Part shown: positions 47,412 through 57,791 of the stretch, piece by piece | Numbering within the stretch: position 1 is the first letter of the stretch | Layout of the letters: each line of letters begins with the position of its first letter | NCBI GenBank assembly: GCA_023313575.1 | Contig: JAJTTP010000009.1 | Span: 868,001 to 932,000 of the forward strand | Reading direction: 5' to 3' | Source of the DNA: Eutypella sp. D-1 | Taxonomy: Eukaryota; Ascomycota; Sordariomycetes; Xylariales; Diatrypaceae | DNA: 64,000 nt | Program-made: the position numbers and the translations under genes | Notes under the pieces: model-generated | Database searches by the model: none | The model's input: the letters and a program-made list of their open reading frames with translations, nothing else | What the model was told of the DNA's origin: nothing

Positions 47412-48880
47412 TTAGATGCGCTGGCGTTTCGAGACCTCATCGGGTCTGGGAAGGGCATCACCATCACGCTTCTGACCCTGAGGCTCGGCGGTTCGCTTAG
47501 AGCGCCGCCAGCCGTCGAAGGGGCTCCGGTTCTTAGTGGTAGTGGCCTTCTTCGCTGGCGACTTCCCTGCTTCAGGTTTGCTGCTTACCCGCGTGGCCCT
47601 AACGGTGGTAGGTGGCGAGGCGGGAGCAAATCGAGGGGCCTTGGGTGTATCTAGCTTCTGCTCCTCAAGGTCCAGGGGGGTCACGGGGATATCCGCGTGC
47701 TTGGCGTTGGTATCTTCATGAACGCCATCCTCGATATCGGTCGCTGCTTCCTCCTCGTCTTCGTCGGGAGTCCTCTCTACCTCCTTGCCTTTAGCGGCCG
47801 AAGGGAATAGAAGACGGGGTTTGATAGATGAACGAGTCACGCGACGGCTTTGCTCGGGTGCATCCACGCTCTCCTCGCCGACTTCGATGTCGGGTTCGCC
47901 AGTGTATTCGTCGTCATGATTATCAGAAAACTTGCGGAAGAATTTCTTTCCACGGCTAAATGAAGATTGAAGATTAGTATCGCAGACACAAGATGTATGG
48001 GAGTTGGGCCAAAAACTTACAAGACATAGACGATGCCGTCTTCGCGTTGCACAGCCTCATCAATCGTTTCTCTACCCTCGCCAGGAATGGACACATGGTT
48101 GCGGGGGCTTCGACGCTTAGTCGGCTCGGGCTGACGTGTTCCCTTCGTGGGCATTCCATAGAAAGGGTTCTCAGCAGTAGCGTCCTTCTCAGGAATGCGA
48201 TCGCGAGAGTCGGTGAAAATTTCAATTGGTTCGTCGACGGCCTCGGCTCTGAAGCTGTCCAGGGTGAGCCCAGTGTATTTCTTCGATTTCTTTTTCTTCG
48301 GAGTCGGAATGATGTCGCTCTCATTGACGAACAGGTTGCGGGCGACGGATCGAACATTGGCCTCAGTCGTTCCATCGGATTGTTTGCGAGGCGTTTTGGC
48401 GGGGGTGGGCAGCATGCCACCGGCGCGCGACGCGAAAGCAGATGATGACGATGATGATGCAGTGGGGTTGGTGGACTTGTGCTGGAAGTTGGAGCCAATC
48501 CCGAGAAGATCGGCGGCATTAGCGGTTCCTTCCGCGGTTAAAGCGCCCGAGGCCCTCCGCACAGAATCCATGGCGGGCACACGCTTCTTGCGAGGGGATG
48601 TCGCAGGTGTAGAGAAGGAATCGGATGATTTTCGCGATCTCGAATGACTGTGGGGATGCGATTGCGATTGTGATTGCGAGTGGGAATGTGCGTGTGGTGA
48701 AGGTGTGCGGTTGCGATTGTTTGCACGTTGAGATGAAATGCGGGCAGATTTCCTGGGGGAGAAAGGTTCCCAAGAATCACTGTAGCCGTGTTTTGGAGTT
48801 CCAGGAGTGTGAATTCTGGAAGGTGGTGAAGGAGTTGAAGGAGTTGAAGGAGTTGAGACAGCAAACGATGCTGATGCCAT
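47412..48880 (-). CDS. Conserved fungal protein of unknown function, S/TP-rich, probably nuclear
   Basis: Exons 48880-48021 and 47955-47412 join in frame to 467 residues (donor GTAAGT, acceptor TTTAG). I do not recognise a named family. The N-terminal 100 residues are Ser/Pro/His-rich, with T-P-S-T-P-S-T-P-S-P-P and S-P-R-K sites that look like CDK targets. A core from about 155 to 300 looks conserved: L-P-T-P-A-K-T-P-R-K, A-R-N-L-F, K-Y-T-G-L-T-L-D-S-F, I-F-T-D-S-R-D-R-I-P and N-P-F-Y-G, ending in G-I-V-Y-V-F-R-G-K-K-F-F-R-K-F across the splice. The C-terminus is basic and Ser/Lys-rich with more T-P sites. No membrane segment or signal peptide. Composition and the K/R-rich patches suggest a nuclear protein under cell-cycle kinase control. 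An ACGCGAAA box lies about 300 bases upstream (49180-49187). Confidence 0.8.
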
Positions 48881-50808
48881 GTTTGCTGTAAAAGTAACTG
48901 GGGTAACCAGTTCTGCCAGTACTTAAAAGTATAGGTACCTAAATGTGTACCTAATAGGGTATGTAGGTAAATGTACCTATGTAGTAATAGGTAGGTACGT
49001 AGGTACGTAGACAGGCAGGTTTGGCAGGCAGGCGTGAAGTCCGATAAGCTTCAAAGCTCCAAGGTTCAAAACGTTGTTGTTGCTTTAGGTGGTGGTTGGG
49101 TAAAAGCTCCAGCTACCCTATTGAGGGTTTCATCTAAAGAGGGGGAAGGAACTTGGGATTGAGGTTATCGATAGCGACGACGCGAAAGAGGAAACGCTGC
49201 AACGCAAAACACGTAACGCAAACGTGGTCCTGTCTTTCGTCTCGACTTCCTTGGTCCTCGGCCTTTGGTCTTATTTCTGCTTGCTCAGAATTCGAAGTCA
49301 AATCCGAACCTTGGATGTTCGATCGATTGATGAAACGAAACAAAACAAGACACGACTGAGCTTTTTTTAACTTCGAAGCGACGGGATGGACAGACTAAAA
49401 CTCCTTGTTTCGTCTGAAAGGTAACGGACACCCAAACTTAAATCGGTTATAAGAGTGTGATTGATGATGCAGATGCAGGTCTATAAAATATGACGATGTT
49501 GTAAACGCGCAGGAGGTCAGAGGGTGCAGACAGGCAGAGAGGACAAGACAAGAAAGACGGGTGGCGATTATTTCTACCACGATTGCGATGTTGTATTATC
49601 CACGAGCACTTCTTTCCGAGGGATCTGACCCGTCGCCTACTGCGAATTTGGAAGGAAAAAAAGAATGAAAAGAATTGATTGAGTTGACTGTTCTATTATC
49701 TAAAGGAAAAAAGGGGCTGCACGAAGATAAAACTAGAAACAGGCAAAATCAATCGATTCAAGAACGTTTATTTTTCTTGTATTGAGTTTTAAACGATGAG
49801 TGATAGGTAGAAAAGGTTGATGTAGTTGGTGAAGTTGTAAGTCGTAGGTTTGTTTAGTCGCTACCGTTTAGTTGACTGACTACCTATGGAGGAGGTATGA
49901 AAGGAAATTACGGAGGAGACTAACTACGGGGGAGTAAGAGAGTAATGGACAGTGGATTACTGTCAGTTATGTGCACAAGTGGGCATTGACAGATTTGGCA
50001 GGATTTTGGGGCGGATGTCTGGGCTGGTATGGAAAAGATGGAAAAAAAAAAGATGGAAAAATCTGGTGGCATAAAATGCGTACTATGTAAAGGCGGTGGC
50101 TGGGGGTCGGGCTGGTACTGGTTGTGTGAAAGACCTCACAGAGATAGGGAGGGGGGGAGAGAGAATTCAGAACAGGGAGCAGCAGGGGACAGCAGGGGGG
50201 CGGTAAAGAACCGGCAGACACGGTTACATCCCTGCTTTACAATCCCCCCTGTTTTTGCCATTAACGCGAAATCAACGCGTCTCCCCACATAAACACTCCA
50301 TAACGCGTCTTATGCAGTAAATCGACTGGAATAACCCCACTTTCTAACTATCAATTCTGATAAGGCACGAATAGGGCAGACATAGAACTTATCAATTGGT
50401 TTATACCTCCCTAGGCACTGCCAAGACAACACCAGATAGCCAGCGCATCGTTATAACCCCACCTGCATAGGTATTGAATCCAAACAACAACAACAATAAT
50501 AGTAAACCGTTATCGGATTTCTAGTGACTCCGTACTTTGCCATAGAAACCAAATTCTAGAAATCGAAATTCCGGAATCCCGTTAGCCAGACGCCAGGACC
50601 CCTATTCTTACGTCACCGCTTGCAGCCGCATCCTGTACAGTAACTAATCGATATCGCCCCTCCCCCTCATTTCTAAAGTTAGCATCCAGCCAACCTTGGA
50701 AACTCAATACCGCCATCACTGGCTTTCACAATTCCAATCTCTGGGCACACCTGGGTATGACTTAAGCAGTATTTCGACAAACCCCAAATTTTACTTCATA
50801 GACGAACA
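48881..50808. promoter_or_regulatory. Divergent promoter region between the unknown gene and DUO1
   Basis: Contains a TAGGTA/TACCTA-rich block (48931-49012), ACGCGAAA at 49180-49187, and three ACGCG-core hexamers at 50264-50308 upstream of DUO1 (listed separately). No supported gene in either strand. Confidence 0.5.
50264..50308. promoter_or_regulatory. Cluster of three MCB-like sites upstream of DUO1
   Basis: ACGCGA at 50264-50269, ACGCGT at 50275-50280 and ACGCGT at 50303-50308, within 45 bases and about 500 bases before the DUO1 start. ACGCGT is the MluI cell-cycle box bound by MBF (Mbp1/Swi6) in yeasts and drives G1/S genes. The first site is also part of ACGCGAAA, an SCB-like sequence. 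Binding is inferred from sequence only. Confidence 0.55.
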
Positions 50809-51117
50809 ATGGCAGCCGATCGTTTATCAGACGAATCCGACCACGAGGACCTCTTCGCCTCGCCCTCCAAGAAGAAGAAGAACCCCAGCAAGGAGGAACC
50901 CCCCGAGAGGCCCAGGACCCCCAAGACCCCGAAGACCCCGACCAACAACCCGCCGAACCAGAGCAGCAGCCGCTACGACGACACGGAAGATACCCGGGAC
51001 GCCGTGCTGCGGAGGGAGCTAGAGGGCGTGCGCAATATCAATGAGCTCATCGAGGGCGTCGTCGGGACCCTGGAGCGGGCCAAGGGGAATATGCACGTGA
51101 GTTGGATTTGCTTTACC

Positions 51118-51152
<35 letters not shown>

Positions 51153-51763
51153 GCTAACCTAACCCCACCCCCGCAAACCAGACGGTCTCCAACACGGTGA
51201 ACACAGCCTCAACACTCCTAAACACCTGGACGCGGATCCTGTCGCAGACCGAGCACAACCAACGTCTGATCCTAAGCCCGACCTGGAAAGGCGCGAGCCA
51301 GGACCTCGCGGAAGCCGAAGCGGAAGCCCTGGCCCGCCAACACGCGGCCGAGCGCCGCGCCGCCGACGACGAGGCCCGGCGCGCCGAAGCCCGCCGTCGC
51401 GCCGAGGACGAGCAGCGCGCCCGCGACGCCGGCACCTCTGGTGCTGCTGTCGCCCGCACCCCCTCTACCCGCGGCGCCAGGGGCTCCAGTCGCTCTGGAA
51501 GGGCCGCCAAGACTGTCACTGTGCGCGGAACCCGCGCTATGCGGGGTGTTGGCGGTGGCGCGGCGGCTGGCGGCGGTGTCTATAGGAGTCGAGGAGGCGG
51601 CGTTGCCGCTGCTTCTTCGACGAGGGGCGGTGCGAATTCGAGCTACGCTGCTGATAACACGACGTCTAGTTTCTCGAGCGCTAGGGGCGCTTCGGGAATC
51701 GGGAGGGGGTTCGGCGGCGCGCGTGGTGGTAGGGGGAGGGGGGCGCGCGGGTCTTCGTCGTGA
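50809..51763 (+). CDS. DUO1: DASH complex subunit DUO1
   Basis: Exons 50809-51096 and 51182-51763 join in frame to 289 residues. DUO1 is part of the DASH/Dam1 ring that couples kinetochores to spindle microtubules. Residues 10-60 are acidic then Lys/Pro-rich with T-P repeats. The conserved part follows: E-L-E-G-V-R-N-I-N-E-L-I-E-G-V, N-M-H-T-V-S-N-T-V across the intron, then T-A-S-T-L-L-N-T-W-T-R-I-L-S-Q-T-E-H-N-Q, which is the DUO1 signature, and P-T-W-K-G-A. Next comes an Ala/Arg/Glu coiled-coil-like helix (about 145-185) and a long C-terminal tail of Arg, Gly and Ser ending in R-G-G-R-G-R-G, an RGG-like end more basic than the core. The intron holds a 30-base AC repeat just before its 3' end. 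Confidence 0.93.
51121..51150. repeat. (AC)15 microsatellite in the DUO1 intron
   Basis: Uninterrupted AC dinucleotide repeat in the 85-base intron, between the GTGAGT donor (51097) and the acceptor (51181). Its length could vary between strains and change intron size. Confidence 0.95.
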
Positions 51764-52223
51764 TGGACGCGGGTTGTCACTGCACGACACGAACGTGTGA
51801 ACGAACGAACTTCTCTGTCTGCGCTATTGTTGACGGGGCCGTCATGCTGTAGTTTAGGAAGCATGATGGGACTGGTTGGCTTTATGCGCGTCGGAGCCGG
51901 CCTGCTGGTTCGAGTTGTCGTTTTGTCTGTACTATATGCGCCTCGCATAGACCATGTATGAACTCAGTTTATCGTGTTAACACGGCATAGCTATATCGAG
52001 GGTTATGAAAGTCACAAGAATTTTAGCTTGCACGCTGTAATATCTATTTATTATGATGACGATGACCATGCCCAAGAAAATGCCAGAGCTACGAGAAATT
52101 CCCACCCTATCCAGCCGTTTAACGCCTGCTATCTTATTTCCGTTTATGTATATATCTACCACCCCACCCACCCACTGATGCATAGCCCGTTCGTGTATAC
52201 TAACAGACACACACACGACAAGC
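51764..52223. other. Convergent 3' region between DUO1 and RNH202
   Basis: 460 bases between two genes that run towards each other. Only 3' untranslated and termination sequence expected; no gene seen. Confidence 0.6.
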
Positions 52224-53636
52224 TTACTTCTTCTTAAAGAAATCGCTCATCTTCTTCATACCAGCCGTATTCACCTTCTGCAAATCCCGCACGCCGCGGG
52301 ACAAGCCAGCTTTCTTCCGCTTCTCCTCCTCCTCCTTCCTCCGCTTGATCTCAGCGCGCTCCTCATCCTCCCCGTCTGCGCCCCGCTTCCGACTACTGTA
52401 GTCCCCGCCCGCGGACCGCGCCGCCTGCGCCTCCTGCCGCATCCGCGCCACCCGCGCCAGGTGCTCGTCCAGCGGTGCGAAGGTCTGTCGGTGCGATGGT
52501 CGCGCTGCTAGGTGTGTGGTTAGGGTTGTTGCGAGTGCGGAGGAGATGTATCGGCTCAGTAGGAATTGGAAGGCTGTGTGTTGTCTTTGCAGTTTTGTGA
52601 CCTCTTCCGAGGGGGTCTGGGTCGGAGGGGCTGTTGTTGTTGTTGAAGCTGACTCTGCTGTTACTGGTGCGGCCGTCGTCGTCGTTTCTTCTGTGGCTGA
52701 CGTGGCGGCTGTGGAGGTCGCGGATTGCGCTGACGCTGAGGCCTGGGACTCGGACGATTCGGCGGCGGAGGGCGTCGTGTCAACGGACGCGGACTCGGGC
52801 TCGGTCTGCTCCTGGACGGGGTTCTCCCTCTTGACGCCGAGCATAGGCACCTCGAGGGCCTTAGTGACGAAGCGGTCCTCCATGCTCGCGGGCAAGGGAC
52901 GGGCAGCGGTCGTCGCGGCCTTGGACAGTAACTCGTCCAGCAGGCGGTCCTCACTGAAGCGGAACATGGGCTCCGCATCGGGGCCCTCGGAGGTCTCGCA
53001 GGCGGCGGCCAGACGGGCCTCGAGGAGGCGTCGCAGACCACCGCCGCTACCGCCCCCGAGCCGTAACACCGCGCTTAGATGCGGCGACTCCCGCGCTATC
53101 GAGTCGAAGTGGTCGTCGCTCGAGAGGAAGTACCGCTTCTTGTCGGGCTGCGAGGCCGCGGCTAGGGCTGGTAGGACGAGGAACAGAGGGTCGATGGGGG
53201 TGGCGACGAAGAGGTCGGCGCCCTTGGTGACTAGGGCGTTGAACTCGTCGTCGTTGTTATCGTCATCATCATTATTATCATCACTACTCGTCTTCCTCTC
53301 CACGTCACCACCACCACCACCACTACCGGCAGCAGGACACTCGATCAGCCAGCTCCGGGGCGCGGACTTGGGGGCGGCGATGCGGGTGAACTCGTAGAGG
53401 CCGGTCTCGGGACAGGCGAGGTACCGCGTGGGCTTGGCGTGGCGCGGGTTCAGCAGGGACACGATGCGCGCGTCCCTTGTGGCCTTGCTGGGCAGGATGA
53501 AGAGTTTTGGCGGGTTCGCGGTCGAGGGCGGTAGAGTATAGCGTGAGTTGGAGGATGTAGTGGTGGTGTCTGTTGTTGTTGAGCCCTTGCCGCCGGCTGT
53601 GGGTTTGGATTTGGTTGATCTCGTCGTCCTCGCCAT
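52224..53636 (-). CDS. RNH202: Ribonuclease H2 subunit B (Rnh202 type)
   Basis: Intronless, 470 residues. Non-catalytic subunit of RNase H2, which removes ribonucleotides from DNA and RNA-DNA hybrids; acts in the nucleus. Seen: P-P-K-L-F-I-L-P near the N-terminus, H-A-K-P-T-R-Y-L-A-C-P and L-Y-E-F-T-R, then D-L-F-V-A-T-P-I-D-P-L-F-L-V-L-P and a helical section F-R-F-S-E-D-R-L-L-D-E-L, all of the Ydr279/RNASEH2B fold. A Thr/Ala/Ser-rich linker follows, next F-Q-F-L-L-S-R-Y-I-S-S-A-L, and a basic C-terminus. The final residues M460-K-K-M-S-D-F-F-K-K-K match a PCNA-interacting (PIP-like) box, as human RNASEH2B also carries one at its end. Faces MCM10 across a shared upstream region with MCB-like sites. 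The many low-complexity insertions make it longer than the yeast protein. Confidence 0.87.
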   Translation of the reverse strand: MARTTRSTKSKPTAGGKGSTTTDTTTTSSNSRYTLPPSTANPPKLFILPSKATRDARIVSLLNPRHAKPTRYLACPETGLYEFTRIAAPKSAPRSWLIECPAAGSGGGGGDVERKTSSDDNNDDDDNNDDEFNALVTKGADLFVATPIDPLFLVLPALAAASQPDKKRYFLSSDDHFDSIARESPHLSAVLRLGGGSGGGLRRLLEARLAAACETSEGPDAEPMFRFSEDRLLDELLSKAATTAARPLPASMEDRFVTKALEVPMLGVKRENPVQEQTEPESASVDTTPSAAESSESQASASAQSATSTAATSATEETTTTAAPVTAESASTTTTAPPTQTPSEEVTKLQRQHTAFQFLLSRYISSALATTLTTHLAARPSHRQTFAPLDEHLARVARMRQEAQAARSAGGDYSSRKRGADGEDEERAEIKRRKEEEEKRKKAGLSRGVRDLQKVNTAGMKKMSDFFKKK

Positions 53637-54806
53637 TGTCTACGCAGAAAGTAGGAAATTGCAAGGAGGCTGAAACAAAAACCAGGAAGAACAAATTGGA
53701 CAATGTTCAATTATTGAAGAACGTTTTCTTCCTGTGTCTTGTTGCTCGAGGGGTTGTCTATGGCATAGCTGTTTGTAGTATGAGAAAGTCAGTCTTCCAT
53801 ATAAGTTCTTCGTATAGTATACTATCTTGAACTACTTAGGTATGTACCTTAACCCATATACCACCTATCCGACACAGACAATTCGATGTACCTGCATATT
53901 CCCCCATATGGATGCCCCCCACCCTTGCCCGGACCCTTACTAAGACGCGTCCCAATTAAGTAAAAAATCGCGTTTAATGCAAGGATTACGCGACGGGCTG
54001 TTCACTTCTGGACCAATCATTTTGTTATGTCATCACTTAAACTCAAACTCCCCGGGGAAGCTTATCGATCTCTGTTCATCTACCAGTCTACCTGTAAGAC
54101 CGCTGTCTCATCTTTTCGTCTCCTACAAATCCCACTATAAGTACTACCTACCTAGCTGCAAGCCTATTATAGGTTGTGTAGGAAGTATGTGAGAAAGCAG
54201 GAAAGTACGGAGACGGGGCAATGCAATCTACGGAATATCCATATCCCATATCCCATATCCATATTACGGAGCATCCAATCTGCAGTATCCATTCAGATCC
54301 ATTTAGATGATGATGCATGATATCCAGGTGATACAACCTATCATACAACTTATCACACAACTTATACCTATACCCGTACCCATACCCGTACAGCACTCCG
54401 TAATTGAACCTTGGAAAGAAGGTACACCGACATATGGACTTTTTTTTTTTAACACAGCAATTAAGCAATCGATTGACGGGCTTTATCATACACAATCCGT
54501 GGACACAATCCGTGGACAAAAGCATACGAACGAATACACGAATATACGAATAAACGAGCATACATATAGCTCTAATCGGGTAATTCTAGACTAAACTAGA
54601 TACCTAGGTAGATGGTGGTGGGAGTACAGGATCCCTGTAATACTTCTTCGGTGTTTGTGTTGTTGTTTGGTGTTTTGCCAGTGGTGGAGGGGACAGTCAA
54701 CTGAGACGGCGCTGGATCCATGGATGCCGAGATTCTTCTTTTCTCTGTTGATCCATCCCATCCATCTCACTTCTTGATATCTCTTTGATATCTCTGATAC
54801 CTCACA
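53637..54806. promoter_or_regulatory. Divergent promoter region between RNH202 and MCM10
   Basis: 1.17 kb between two DNA-replication genes transcribed apart. Contains three CGCG-core sites at 53945-53993 (listed separately), a repeated ccatatc motif at about 54237-54260 and no supported gene. Confidence 0.55.
53945..53993. promoter_or_regulatory. Cluster of MCB-like sites between RNH202 and MCM10
   Basis: ACGCGT at 53945-53950, TCGCGT at 53968-53973 and ACGCGA at 53988-53993, within 49 bases. They lie about 310 bases from the RNH202 start and about 815-860 bases from the MCM10 start. MBF-type sites are classical promoters of G1/S replication genes, and both neighbours are such genes. Only the first is a perfect ACGCGT; function inferred. 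Confidence 0.5.
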
Positions 54807-57791
54807 ATGGCTGCCCGTAAGTCACTCCCACTCCGAACAGCTTTCTTCCCCAATTACTACTTAGTAGGTACTTAATACTTACGCATCATGATAGGATCCA
54901 GACCCGAAGCGGGCGCCGAACCCCAATGGCCCCCAAGATCACCACACGAGGCTTTGATGGGCACTCCTTCAGGTCGCCAACGTTATCAACGAATGCTCGA
55001 TCGAACTTCGCCATCTCCTTCGCCAACCAAGCGAAACTCCCGCATCGCGAACCCCACACTCGACAATGGCGACCATGACAATGATGACGACGGCGACCTG
55101 GCTGATGAAACCATGGGTCTCGAAGACGAGGAGGATGAGGAGATATTACAGTTAAAATTACAAGCCATACAGGCAAAGCTGAGATTAAAAAAGTTACAAA
55201 GCGCCAAGGCAAAGAAGGCCTCAGATACCCACGCAGCCCACGATATTCCGACGAGACCACGGTCAACATCCATACCAAATAACGCAGCCGCAGCCGCAGC
55301 CCCAACCAGGGCGCAATCCCGCACACAGTCCCGGACACAATCCCGTACAGAAGGGATGCGACCCGCTTCCTCCATGCGACCGCGCACACAATCCGATGTA
55401 CAAGTTCCCGCATCCCCCGTTAGAAAAGTCCAGGTTCCGCAAAACGACACTTCTCCTAGTAGAGTACGACTCGGCATAGATAAAGGTCTTAAGGGGAAGG
55501 ATGTCTCCTTGAAGAGGGCGCCGAGTCTCAAGAAGACCTCACCTCCACAGAATAGCTCACAAGCCGCCAGTATTTTCAACAGGCGCGCCAATACACCATC
55601 CATAGGATCCCGCAATGACGCGACGAGACAGGAACGCCCCAAGACCTTCAGCGAAAGGTTAGCGGCAGCCCGTACCGAGGAGGCAGGTCGACAGGAGAGA
55701 CAGGCCCGCATTAGGCAAGCGCGGTCTACCAACTTCGAGCTGGGAAAAGACGAGATGGAACGTTTCAAGAACAACGCCACCGAAATACCCGATTTACCCC
55801 AGAAACCCGAGGAGTTCAGCCGAGAAGAGATCCTCTCCGGTACTCGAGTCCGGCGCAGTAACACGGTATCGAATCTTCGCCGGCCGTCTCAGGACGAGGG
55901 CCGATCCTCGTCGGTTCTGTCCGGGAGGAGTTTCGACTCATCCGAGTTGCACAGTCGAGCGAATACCAGCAAACAAGCCACCGACGAAGAAGCGTCCGCC
56001 TCATTCGAGCCCTACTCCAGCGTCCACCTCTCCAAGCGCATCATCCCGCACCCGGTATTAGCACGGAATCTAAGCGGCAAGCAAGCATACGCCATCAAGG
56101 ATTTATTAAAGCACGTCAAGGCGCCGGAATTCGAGCTGCCCGAAGTCGAGCAGGACATCGTCGTGTTCGGGATCCTGGCCTCCAAGTCGGACCCGCGCTC
56201 TCACAAGCCCGTCGTCAACCCCCGGGAGAAGGTCGCCGCCGACGCCGACCCGGAGCGGGGCAAGTACATGGTGCTGAAGCTGGTGGACCTGCAGTGGGAG
56301 CTGGAGCTGTTCCTGTTCGGCACGGGCTTCGACCGGTACTGGAAGCTGACTCCCGGGACGCTGCTCGCGATCCTGAACCCGACGGTGATGCCGCCGCCGC
56401 CAGCCCGCACCGACACCGGCCGCTTCAGCCTCGTGATCAACAGCGGCCAGGACACCATCCTCGAGGTCGGCACCGCCCGCGACCTCGGCTTCTGCAAGAG
56501 CGTCAAGCGCGACGGCGCCCTCTGCAACAGCTGGGTCAACCGCAAGCGCACCGAGTTCTGCGAGTTCCACATGAACGCCGCCCTCGCCAAGCACCGCCAG
56601 GCCCGCCAGGACATCAACGCCTTCGATACCGGCCTCGGTCCCGGCGGCGGCAAGAAGAAGCCCTGGCAACAACACCACGGCGGCGGCGGCAGTAGTAGTA
56701 GTTCCTCTTTTCAGAACCAACCCCACCGGCGCTGGGGGGGCGGCGACGACGGCGATCGCGGCGGGGGTTCGCAGGGCGCCTGGTTCATCAGCCGCGCCAG
56801 CAGCGCTGCCAGCATGCTCGACAACGAGATGCTGCCGGGCCAGGTAGCCGAGCGCGTCGAGCGCAGCGAGGCCCTGCGCCGCCGCCTCGCCGCCGAGGAG
56901 AAGGAGCGCGATCTCATGAAGAGCCTCAGCCAGCTCGGCTCCGGCGCCGGCCGCGAGTACATGCAGCTCGGCGAGAAGAAAAGGGCCGCCGCCTCTGCCT
57001 CCGCCTCTGCCGCGAAGGGTTCGACCGGGACAGGCCAGGAGGGTAGTTCTTCCCAGCAACAGCAGCAGCAGCAGCAGGTCGACGCTAAGACCCTCGGCCT
57101 GCTCGGCGGCCGGGGCTGCGAACAGCCCAAGATCCACCTCAGTCCCGTGAAGCGGAAGCGCGTCGCCACGCTTACCAGCACCGGCAGCGGCGGCGGCACG
57201 ACCGCGCCTTCCTTCTCCAGCAGCGGCATGTCGTCCTCCGCGTCGATCATGAGCCATAGGACCCGTCCGGGATCCGCCTCTACGAATGCGACGACCGCCG
57301 GCAGCGGGAGCGGCAACGGTGGCGGTGGTGCCCTCGGCTGGGGCGGCGGCCTAAGGGATAAACTAGCGCGTATGAAAGACGGCGCGAGGTTCAGGGAGGA
57401 GACCACCACCAATACCACCTCCTCCGGCGCCAGCGGAACCGGAACCGGAATCGGGGCCAGGGATAGGGACCGAGACAGGGACCGAGACAAGCGCACGGCG
57501 AGCCAGTCCCCCGTGCGCAAGAAAACCCGCTTCGTCACCGAGAAGGGCATCCGCGAGGCCGGACGCGACAGCCTCGGCGGCGAGCTGTCGGGTAAGCCCA
57601 AGGTTGTTCCCCCCGCCTTCTCTGCGTCTACATCCGGAGCGAGGGCGGGGGCGAGAGCGGGGTCGGGGGAAAGGGGCACGACGAGGATTAATCGCGCCCG
57701 CGGCAGAATGGTCGTCGTTAATGACTATGAAGTCGACGACGACGACGACGACGATGATGATGATGACGATGAGCTCGTTATTCTGCGGTAG
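54807..57791 (+). CDS. MCM10: DNA replication protein MCM10
   Basis: Exons 54807-54816 (10 bases) and 54895-57791 join in frame to 968 residues starting M-A-A-R-S-R-P. Mcm10 helps activate the CMG helicase and binds DNA and polymerase alpha. The N-terminal 350 residues are charged and Ser/Pro-rich, with a coiled-coil-like L-Q-L-K-L-Q-A-I-Q-A-K-L segment. The core starts at S-K-R-I-I-P-H-P-V-L and contains the OB-fold (D-I-V-V-F-G-I-L-A, K-Y-M-V-L-K-L-V-D-L) and the CCCH zinc finger C537, C547, C559, H562. The C-terminal part is low complexity with polyglutamine (about 57057-57076) and Arg/Asp repeats. It ends in an aspartate run followed by E-L-V-I-L-R. An ATG at 54888 just before exon 2 is inside the intron and is not needed. 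Confidence 0.95.

Noticed and set aside
52516..53397. A 293-codon plus-strand frame opposite RNH202
   Set aside because: Val/Ser-rich shadow of the Thr/Ala/Asp-rich linker of RNH202.
56106..57679. Two long minus-strand frames antisense to MCM10 (383 and 322 codons)
   Set aside because: They lie opposite the OB-fold, zinc finger and low-complexity tail of MCM10 and are Leu/Pro/Ala shadows of it.
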